From Pseudomonadota bacterium (GTDB taxonomy: Bacteria; Pseudomonadota; Alphaproteobacteria; Sphingomonadales; Sphingomonadaceae), in the NCBI GenBank assembly GCA_023422695.1, contig JAFAGN010000146.1, positions 1 to 12,828 on the forward strand: a DNA stretch of 12,828 nucleotides, in the 5' to 3' direction. Of the stretch, positions 7,122 through 12,828 are shown piece after piece (the stretch's first letter is position 1; each line of letters opens with the position of its first letter). The position numbers and the translations under genes are program-made. The notes under the pieces are model-generated. The model was not told where the DNA came from. It was given only the letters and a program-made list of their open reading frames with translations, and searched no databases.

Positions 7122-8747
7122 ATGAAAAACCAGTTTCTGACATCGGCGACAATGTTCGCGGTCTTGGCCACCGGCATGGGACCGGTACCGATCATGACCA
7201 CGCAGGCGCGGGAGATGTCCGGTCAAGGCTTCTGCCGCACTGCCGGTTCGCTGCCGCAGCTCGACCCCGAAGTTCAGCCGCAACAGCAACAGTCCAACAG
7301 GGCGATCAAGACCACCGGTTCGTCCAAGCGCGATCGGGACGCCAGCATGGCCTCCGAGCCACCGCCGCCCCCGCCGCCGCCTCCACCCCCGCCGCCGATG
7401 GCACCGCCGCCGCCAGCCTATGGCGGTGACGACGGCATGGCAGAAGTGGTGGTTACGGGCAGCCGTATTCGGGCGCCGATGCTGGAATCGGCCAGTCCGG
7501 TTACGATCGTCGGGACCGAAGAACTGCGCGCCGATGCATCGACTGCGCCGCCGGCACCCGGATCATCGGGCGACGCGCGCATCATGCCGCCGTCGCCGCC
7601 CCGCCCCTATCCGCGGCCGCAGCCGCAGTCGGGTATCTTGACCGCGGGCGAGCATGACGATCTGCTGAACCCCGAACTCTATGCCGCCTATGTGAACCGC
7701 AGCGGCAATCTGGGGCAGGAGGTGCAGAGCTTGCCGCGGGTGGATACCACACGGGTGGTGACGGTGAAGGTTGCCGATCGCAACGGCCAGCCGATCCCCT
7801 TTGCCGACGTCGTCGTGACGTGCAGCGACGGCAACAGCATCACCATGGCAACGCAGGCCGACGGCAGCGCGGTCTTCTTTCCGGGACTCGACCGGCTGAG
7901 CGAACGGATCACGGTTACCGCACGCAAGGCAGGGCGCACCATCGCCGATGCGCGCCCGGTGCTGGTCGCCAATGCCGCGGGTGGTCAGTTGGTCGGGCTG
8001 ACCGCCAACCAGGCGGCGGCCAAAGTGACCAAGCTCGACCTGATGCTGGTCGTTGACACCACTGGCAGCATGGGGGACGAAATCAACTATCTGCAGTCCG
8101 AACTGCGATCGATCATCGCGTCAATCACCGCCAAGCACCGCAACCTCGACATCCGCATCGGCTTTGTCTTCTACCGCGATCTTGGCGACGAATATGTCAC
8201 GCGCACCGTCGCGTTCGACCGTGACATCGGGCGCGTCCAAGGCGCGCTCGCGCGGCAGAATGCGAATGGCGGCGGCGACTATCCCGAAGCGATGGATCAG
8301 GCGATGATCCGCGCGGTCGGTCAGGACTGGCGGCCCGATGCGGTCAAGTCGCTGCTGCTCGTCGCCGACGCGCCGCCGCATGACCAGCTGTTCGGTCGGA
8401 CATGGCAAGCGACCGAGGCGGCGCGCGCGCGGCGTATCCATATCACGCCCGTTGCCGCATCGGGGGTCGCCGACAAGGCCGAATATGCCATGCGCGCGAT
8501 GGCGGCGGCCACGCAGTCGCGATACCTGTTCCTGACCGACGATAGCGGCGTCGGCAATCCGCACGCGCCACCGGCGATCGATTGTTATCTGGTGACCAAA
8601 CTCGACGCGCTGGTGCGCCGGGTGATCGACAGCCAGATCAGCGGCCGCCGCATCGAGCCCGAGGATCAGGAAATCATCCGCAGCGTCGGCAAATATGACG
8701 CGGGCAAATGCATCCTGCCCGCTGATTTCAAATGGCAGAACGGGTGA
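7122..8747 (+). CDS. Exported VWA-domain protein with poly-proline tract and TonB-box/plug-like segment
   Basis: A 541-residue protein. Order: signal peptide (1 to about 30, MKNQFLTSATMFAVLATG...); Gln-rich linker; 13 consecutive prolines at 80-92, then PPPP at 95-98; residues 107-136, with AEVVVTGSRIRAP and SASPVTIVGTEELRA, closely resembling the TonB box and plug start of sphingomonad TonB-dependent receptors; a second Pro-rich stretch (about 143-170); a beta-sandwich, carboxypeptidase-regulatory-like domain (about 210-285); and a VWA domain (about 305-505). The MIDAS metal site is D312-T-T-G-S316 with Asp386 in GGGDYPEA; LLLVADAPPH is at 411-420. No plug core or beta-barrel follows, so it is not a receptor. 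Likely periplasmic or surface-located, in adhesion or complex assembly (inference). It is divergent from the oxygenase gene. Confidence 0.88.
   Translation: MKNQFLTSATMFAVLATGMGPVPIMTTQAREMSGQGFCRTAGSLPQLDPEVQPQQQQSNRAIKTTGSSKRDRDASMASEPPPPPPPPPPPPPMAPPPPAYGGDDGMAEVVVTGSRIRAPMLESASPVTIVGTEELRADASTAPPAPGSSGDARIMPPSPPRPYPRPQPQSGILTAGEHDDLLNPELYAAYVNRSGNLGQEVQSLPRVDTTRVVTVKVADRNGQPIPFADVVVTCSDGNSITMATQADGSAVFFPGLDRLSERITVTARKAGRTIADARPVLVANAAGGQLVGLTANQAAAKVTKLDLMLVVDTTGSMGDEINYLQSELRSIIASITAKHRNLDIRIGFVFYRDLGDEYVTRTVAFDRDIGRVQGALARQNANGGGDYPEAMDQAMIRAVGQDWRPDAVKSLLLVADAPPHDQLFGRTWQATEAARARRIHITPVAASGVADKAEYAMRAMAAATQSRYLFLTDDSGVGNPHAPPAIDCYLVTKLDALVRRVIDSQISGRRIEPEDQEIIRSVGKYDAGKCILPADFKWQNG
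7359..7397 (+). repeat. CCG-rich tract coding for 13 prolines
   Basis: Thirteen proline codons in a row using all of CCG, CCC, CCA and CCT. The mixed codons argue that the run is selected at protein level rather than being a recent slippage of one triplet, although slippage remains possible in such DNA. Runs of this kind usually need EF-P for translation. Confidence 0.85.
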
Positions 8748-8774
8748 CGAAAAATCCGGCTTGACGGAGCCAAG

Positions 8775-8830
8775 CTATCCCCGCCACCCTCGCGCGTACA
8801 TGTGAGAGCCGGTGACGGGGATAGTTTTTA
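8775..8830 (+). promoter_or_regulatory. Long hairpin with T-run directly before the topA start
   Basis: CTATCCCCGCCACC (8775-8788) pairs with GGTGACGGGGATAG (8811-8824): 14 positions with one C-A mismatch. Above it CTCGCG (8789-8794) can pair with TGTGAG (8801-8806), using two G-U pairs, closing a 6-base loop. TTTTT follows at 8825-8829 and the topA ATG is at 8831. It reads as an intrinsic terminator for the upstream VWA gene, or as a topA leader structure. The only plausible topA ribosome site, GGGGA at 8817-8821, is buried in the 3' arm. Terminator versus translational control cannot be decided from sequence. Confidence 0.6.
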
Positions 8831-11383
8831 ATGCAGTTGGTCATTGTTGAATCGCCCGCCAAGGCAAAGACAATCGAAAAATATCTGGGGCGCGATTTCA
8901 AGGTGCTGGCTAGCTATGGCCATGTCCGCGATCTGCCGCCGAAGGACGGGTCGGTCGATCCCGACGACGGCTTTGCGATGCAGTGGCAGCTGTATCCCGA
9001 CAAGACCAAGCGGATGAAAGAAATTCAGGACGCCGCGAAGGGCGCCGATCGATTGATTCTCGCGACCGACCCTGACCGCGAGGGCGAGGCGATCAGCTGG
9101 CATGTCCAGGAATTGCTGCGCAGCAAAAAGGCGTTGCCGCAAGCGGTCGACCGCGTGACGTTCAACGCGATCACCAAGGATGCGGTGCTGACCGCGATGG
9201 CGGCGCCGCGCGCGCTCGACGACGATCTGATCGACGCATATCGCGCCCGCCGCGCGCTCGATTATCTGGTCGGCTTCACCCTGTCGCCGGTGCTGTGGCG
9301 CAAGCTGCCCGGCGCGAAATCGGCGGGCCGCGTCCAGTCGGTGACGCTGCGGATGATCGTCGAACGCGAGCGCGAGATCGAAGCCTTTGTGGCGCAGCAA
9401 TATTGGTCGATCACCGGCCTGTTCGAAATGGCGGGAACGCCGTTCAAGGCGCGTCTGGCGCGCTGGCGCGGCGACAAGATCGAACGGCTGACGATCACCA
9501 GCGAGGCCGATGCGCGCGCCGCCGAGGCCAATGTAAAGGCCGGCCATTTCACCGTCGATGCGGTGGAGACCAAGCCACTGACGCGCAATCCGCCGCCGCC
9601 GTTCACGACGTCGACCTTGCAACAGGAAGCCGCGCGCAAACTTGGCTTTTCCGCGAGCCATACGATGCGGATCGCGCAGGGTTTGTACGAGGATGGCGCG
9701 ATCACCTACATGCGAACCGACGGCGTCCAGATGGACGGCGCCGCGATCAGCGCTGCGCGCAAGGCCATCGCGACCCGCTACGACGGCGGCTATGTCCCCG
9801 ATCAGCCGCGGCAGTATCAGACCAAGGCCAAGAATGCGCAGGAAGCGCATGAAGCGATCCGGCCCACCGATTTCAGCAAGGACAAGACCGGCGGCGGCGA
9901 CCATGCGCGGTTGTACGAGCTGATCTGGAAACGCGCGATGGCGAGCCAGATGGCATCGGCGCGGCTCGAGCGCACCAGCATCGACCTGACCGACGGCACT
10001 GGCAAGACGATGCTGCGCGCGACGGGCCAAGTGATCAAATTCCCCGGCTTCCTGGCGCTGTACGACGAAGGTCGCGACGACAGCGAGGATGAGGACGCCC
10101 GCCTGCTGCCCGCGATGGCCAAGGGCGACGCGCCGGCCAAGACCGGGGTCGAGACGGAAAGCCACGAGACGCAGCCGCCGCCGCGCTATTCCGAAGCGAG
10201 CCTGGTCAAGAAGATGGAGGAGCTCGGCATCGGGCGCCCGTCGACTTATGCCGCGATTCTGCAGGTGCTGAAGGATCGTGCCTATGTGACGGTCGAAAAG
10301 AACCGCTTCATTCCCGAAGAAAGCGGACGCTTGCTCACGGCGTTTCTCGAACGCTTTTTCGAACGCTATGTCAAATATGACTTTACCGCCGGGCTGGAGG
10401 AAGAACTCGACGATGTGTCGGGCGGCCGCGCGCAGTGGCAGGCGGTGCTCGACCGCTTCTGGCGCGACTTCAAACCGCGCACCGGCGAGGTGATGGAGCA
10501 GAAACCGTCCGAGATCACCGCGGCGCTCGACGAATTCCTCGGCCCCTATCTTTTCCCCGACAAGGGCGATGGCAGCGACCCGCGCCTGTGCCCCAATTGC
10601 GGGACCGGCAAGCTGGCGCTGCGCGGCGGCAAGTTCGGCCCGTTCATTGCGTGCAGCAATTACCCCGACTGCAAATTTACCCGCAAGTTTGCGCAACCGG
10701 GCGGCAATGGCGAGGCCGATACCGGACCCGAAACGCTGGGCAATGATCCCGACAGCGGCCTGGAAGTGACCAAACGCAGCGGCCGCTTTGGGCCGTATGT
10801 CCAGCTGGGCGATGGCAAGGAGGCCAAGCGATCGTCGATCCCGAAAGACATTCCGGGCGAGGATTTCGACCTCGACTATGCGCTGCGGCTGCTCAGCCTG
10901 CCGCGCGAGGTCGGGGTGCATCCTGAAAGCGGCAAGCCGATTATGGCGGGGCTCGGACGCTATGGTCCGTATCTCCTGCACGACGGCAAATATGCGAAGC
11001 TGACCGGCACCGCCGAAATCTTTGACATCGGCATGAACGCCGCGGTGGTCCGCATCGCCGAAGCCGCGGCGGGCGGCGGGCGCGGGCGGACCAAGGCCGA
11101 ACCGCTCAACACCTTTGGCCCGCATCCGACCAGCGGCGGCGAGATGAAGCTGATGGAGGGGCGCTTTGGTCCTTACGTCACCGACGGCACGACCAATGCG
11201 ACGCTGCCCAAGTCGATGGAGCCCGCCGCTTTGACGCTGGAGGACGCGATCGCGCTGATCGACGCACGCGCCGCGAAGGGACCGGCGAAGGGGAAGAAAA
11301 AGGCGGCGCCTAAGAAGGCCGTCGCGAAGAAGCCGGCCGCGAAGAAAAAGGCTCCCGCAAAGAAAGCGCCGACGAAGGAATAG
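8831..11383 (+). CDS. topA: DNA topoisomerase I (type IA)
   Basis: Relaxes negative supercoils by transient single-strand cleavage. The 850 residues show, in order, the Toprim domain (MQLVIVESPAKAKTIEKYLG at 1-20 with Glu7; DPDREGE with Asp80, Asp82, Glu84), the type IA core (DAYRARRALDYLVGF at 135-149; SAGRVQSV at 164-171), the catalytic Tyr293 in ITYMRTDG, and QEAHEAIRPTD at 337-347. A four-Cys zinc motif, CPNCG then CSNYPDC, lies near 587-612, followed by three Topo_C-like repeats, each with a GRFGPYV or GRYGPYL core, at about 640-800. The last 36 residues or so are a Lys/Ala/Pro tail. The ATG at 8831 is the family start. It normally neighbours dprA; here two genes intervene. It appears to be an intact essential gene. 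Confidence 0.98.
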   Translation: MQLVIVESPAKAKTIEKYLGRDFKVLASYGHVRDLPPKDGSVDPDDGFAMQWQLYPDKTKRMKEIQDAAKGADRLILATDPDREGEAISWHVQELLRSKKALPQAVDRVTFNAITKDAVLTAMAAPRALDDDLIDAYRARRALDYLVGFTLSPVLWRKLPGAKSAGRVQSVTLRMIVEREREIEAFVAQQYWSITGLFEMAGTPFKARLARWRGDKIERLTITSEADARAAEANVKAGHFTVDAVETKPLTRNPPPPFTTSTLQQEAARKLGFSASHTMRIAQGLYEDGAITYMRTDGVQMDGAAISAARKAIATRYDGGYVPDQPRQYQTKAKNAQEAHEAIRPTDFSKDKTGGGDHARLYELIWKRAMASQMASARLERTSIDLTDGTGKTMLRATGQVIKFPGFLALYDEGRDDSEDEDARLLPAMAKGDAPAKTGVETESHETQPPPRYSEASLVKKMEELGIGRPSTYAAILQVLKDRAYVTVEKNRFIPEESGRLLTAFLERFFERYVKYDFTAGLEEELDDVSGGRAQWQAVLDRFWRDFKPRTGEVMEQKPSEITAALDEFLGPYLFPDKGDGSDPRLCPNCGTGKLALRGGKFGPFIACSNYPDCKFTRKFAQPGGNGEADTGPETLGNDPDSGLEVTKRSGRFGPYVQLGDGKEAKRSSIPKDIPGEDFDLDYALRLLSLPREVGVHPESGKPIMAGLGRYGPYLLHDGKYAKLTGTAEIFDIGMNAAVVRIAEAAAGGGRGRTKAEPLNTFGPHPTSGGEMKLMEGRFGPYVTDGTTNATLPKSMEPAALTLEDAIALIDARAAKGPAKGKKKAAPKKAVAKKPAAKKKAPAKKAPTKE

Positions 11384-11394
11384 AACCCATCGAT

Positions 11395-11472
11395 CGTCAT
11401 CCCGGCGAAGGCCGGGATCTCGCCCTAGCGTTATGATGCAATGGTGAGATCCCGGCCTTCGCCGGGATGACG
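11395..11472. repeat. Perfect 27-bp inverted repeat (paired REP-like elements) after topA
   Basis: The 27 bases at 11395-11421 (beginning CGTCATCCCGGCGAAG) are exactly inverted at 11446-11472, with a 24-base spacer. Each arm holds its own small palindrome, ATCCCGGC-GAAG-GCCGGGAT. Such CGTCATCCCGGCGAAGGC elements are, from memory, frequent between sphingomonad genes, often as inverted pairs. It begins 11 bases after the topA stop and may act as a transcription terminator; only a loose T-rich stretch (CTTCTATTTCT) follows. No transposase is present. Confidence 0.85.
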
Positions 11473-11504
11473 CTTCTATTTCTGTGTGATAGCATGGCGC
11501 ATCC

Positions 11505-11510
11505 GGGGAG
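11505..11510 (+). promoter_or_regulatory. Ribosome binding site fixing the lipase-like gene start
   Basis: GGGGAG, 7 bases before the ATG at 11518, which begins a classical signal peptide. The earlier in-frame ATG at 11467 lies inside the right arm of the inverted repeat, and the one at 11494 has no comparable site, so both are rejected. Confidence 0.7.
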
Positions 11511-11517
11511 ACTGCCA

Positions 11518-12642
11518 ATGCGCCACCTGCTTGTCGCCGTCCTGCTGACGCTATCGTCGCTATTCGCGCTGCCTGCCGCGGCGCAGCACGCTGGCCGCCT
11601 GATTTCGGCCGAACCGATGCGCGATGCCCCGCCGGGCGTTCAAGCATGGCGGGTGCAATATTGGACGACCAATGCAAATGGCGCGCGGTTTCAGGTCACC
11701 GGCATCGTCGCTGCACCAATGGAAGCGATGCCGCCGCGCCCGCGCCGGGTGATCGCCTGGACGCACGGCGCGTGGGGTGTCGCCGAAAAATGTGCACCGT
11801 CGCTCAGCCCCAATTTCTTTGAATATTCGGCGGGAATGGACGCGGTCCGCAGCGGCTATGTCGTGGTGGCGCCCGATTATATCGGGCTAGCCAGCCCGAC
11901 GATGCATCCGTTTCTGGTCGGCGTCGATACCGGGCAGGCCGTGCTCGACGCCGTGCGCGCGGCGCGCGAGATTCCGGGGGCTGCGGCGGGGAGCAGCTTT
12001 GCCGTCTGGGGTGAATCGCAGGGCGGTCATGCCGCGCTATGGACCGCGACCACCGCGCGATCTTACGCCCCTGACCTGACCCTCATCGCGACTGCGGCTG
12101 CGGCGCCGCCGACCGATCTTGCCGCCAATCTGCGCGAAGGCAGCGACAAGAACGCGCGGGCATTGCTGCTGTCCTTTGCGCTGCACAGCTGGTCGACGCT
12201 CTATGGTTTTTCGCAGGACGCTATTACGGGCCGCGCCAATCAGGGGGTGATCCGCCGACTGGCCGAAAACAACTGCGTGAGTTTCAACACCAAGCCCAAA
12301 CTCGGCACGATCCTGGACATCCTGACCATCGCGCGCGCGACGAAGAACAAGGATATCGCCCGGATCGAACCCTTCGGCAGCTTTGCCCGCGCTAACAGCG
12401 TCGATGCGGCGCGGGTTCCGGGACCGCTGCTGATCGCGCAGAGCCGAAACGACACGATCGTCGCGCCATCGGTGACGCGGAAGTTTGCGAAAGCGGTGTG
12501 TCGCCGCGGGACCAGCATCCGCTGGATCGAGATGACCGGCGATCATGGCAGCAGCGCCCGCGAAAGCGCGCAGGAAACGATCGGTTGGATCACCGCCCGC
12601 TTCGACGGCAACCCAACACCGAACGATTGCCGGCGAATTTAG
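11518..12642 (+). CDS. Secretory-lipase-like alpha/beta hydrolase, exported
   Basis: A 374-residue esterase/lipase-like protein. The Sec signal peptide is MRHLLVAVLLTLSSLFALPAAA, with probable cleavage before Gln23. The mature enzyme has the alpha/beta-hydrolase order: strand and oxyanion region VIAWTHGAWGVAEKC (78-92), YVVVAPDYIGLASP (114-127), the nucleophile elbow WGESQGGH with Ser167, a probable acid Asp312 in SRNDTIVAP, and His343 in MTGDHGSS. The arrangement fits the secretory lipase (LIP) family, related in fold to Candida antarctica lipase A, which hydrolyses ester bonds of lipids; the true substrate is unknown. Four cysteines in the mature part (92, 253, 328, 371) could form disulfides. 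It stands alone between repeat elements, with no operon partner. Confidence 0.88.
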   Translation: MRHLLVAVLLTLSSLFALPAAAQHAGRLISAEPMRDAPPGVQAWRVQYWTTNANGARFQVTGIVAAPMEAMPPRPRRVIAWTHGAWGVAEKCAPSLSPNFFEYSAGMDAVRSGYVVVAPDYIGLASPTMHPFLVGVDTGQAVLDAVRAAREIPGAAAGSSFAVWGESQGGHAALWTATTARSYAPDLTLIATAAAAPPTDLAANLREGSDKNARALLLSFALHSWSTLYGFSQDAITGRANQGVIRRLAENNCVSFNTKPKLGTILDILTIARATKNKDIARIEPFGSFARANSVDAARVPGPLLIAQSRNDTIVAPSVTRKFAKAVCRRGTSIRWIEMTGDHGSSARESAQETIGWITARFDGNPTPNDCRRI

Positions 12643-12676
12643 AACATTGTGCGTCGAATCTGCATCATCTCTAAAT

Positions 12677-12763
12677 CCGTTCGTGCTGAGCCTGTCGAAG
12701 CACCGTTCTTTTCTTGCGGCGTCAATAGAAAGCACGGCCCTTCGACAAGCTCAGGACGAAAGG
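12677..12763. repeat. Inverted pair of TTCGACAAGCTCAGG-type repeats
   Basis: Two 29-base elements face each other: 12677-12705 (GTGCTGAGCCTGTCGAAG orientation) and 12735-12763 (TTCGACAAGCTCAGGACGAA orientation), separated by 29 bases. After inversion they agree at 24 of 29 positions. The second shares 17 identical bases with the start of the window. They lie downstream of the lipase-like gene, could fold into a long hairpin, and might terminate transcription, though mobility or spread as a repeat family is the simpler reading. Confidence 0.8.
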
Positions 12764-12794
12764 CTCATATTAAATGCGCGCCGTTCTAGCATCC

Positions 12795-12824
12795 CGTCAT
12801 TGCGAGCGAAGCGAAGCAATCCAG
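12795..12824 (+). repeat. CGTCATTGCGAGCGAAGCGAAG-type dispersed repeat
   Basis: Starts CGTCATTGCGAGCGAAGC and ends GAAGCAATCCAG. This core is, from memory, a widespread bacterial intergenic repeat. ATTGC and GCAAT within it are inverted. It is followed within 4 bases by the end of the window, so any partner lies outside. Apart from this and the inverted pair, I see no gene in 12643-12828. Confidence 0.75.
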
Positions 12825-12828
12825 AGCG

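Noticed and set aside
7437..8747. Broken TonB-dependent receptor gene
   Set aside because: Only the box and plug start are receptor-like; the frame continues without stops into a complete VWA domain, so this is an intact different protein, not a pseudogene.
8761..8780. TTGACGG followed by GCTATCC, resembling a -35/-10 pair for topA
   Set aside because: Only 6 bases separate the two motifs, far too short; nothing like a -10 box lies at the correct distance.
8828..11677. A 949-codon open frame on the minus strand across the whole of topA, longer than topA itself
   Set aside because: It is a shadow frame of GC-rich coding DNA: Arg/Ala/Gly-rich, no recognisable domain, while the plus strand carries every topoisomerase I motif.
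12643..12828. CRISPR-like array from the closely spaced repeats
   Set aside because: The repeats belong to two families, one pair is inverted, and there is no regular repeat-spacer pattern or cas gene.

Overview
The window looks like chromosomal DNA of an alphaproteobacterium, most likely a sphingomonad (Sphingopyxis/Sphingomonas type). I infer this from the high GC, the Rhodobacter-type 5-aminolevulinate synthase (C4 heme pathway), the plsY-dprA-topA gene set, and intergenic repeats of the TTCGACAAGCTCAGGACGAA and CGTCATTGCGAGCGAAGCGA kinds, which I know from sphingomonad genomes. There is no tRNA, rRNA, CRISPR, insertion sequence or phage gene.

Layout. 1-3300: a GNAT acetyltransferase (+) converges on a minus-strand pair, hemA (TTG start) overlapping by 4 bases with an FMN nitroreductase-family gene. 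A 201-base divergent gap follows, then a small Cys-rich exported protein (+). 3301-4260: murI (glutamate racemase, -), then a gap with a GC-rich palindrome and a possible promoter. 4263-5983: plsY and dprA, overlapping by 4 bases. 5993-8747: a divergent pair, a Sel1-repeat/prolyl-4-hydroxylase-like 2OG-Fe(II) oxygenase (-) and an exported von Willebrand A (VWA) protein (+) with a 13-proline run and a segment resembling the TonB box/plug start of TonB-dependent receptors. 8831-11383: topA (DNA topoisomerase I) with a lysine-rich tail, its start codon directly behind a long hairpin and a T-run. 11384-12828: a perfect 27-base inverted repeat, a secretory-lipase-like hydrolase, and then a cluster of dispersed repeats.

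Most genes are housekeeping: heme synthesis, peptidoglycan precursor supply, phospholipid synthesis, DNA uptake/recombination and DNA topology. The accessory part is the oxygenase/VWA pair, which appears to sit inside an otherwise conserved plsY-dprA-topA neighbourhood. The best candidate for something undescribed is this pair: a proline-hydroxylase-like enzyme next to a proline-rich exported protein that carries a receptor-like TonB segment. The functional link is inference; the domains and motifs are read directly. The other points worth checking are the hairpin at the topA start and the several families of palindromic intergenic repeats.
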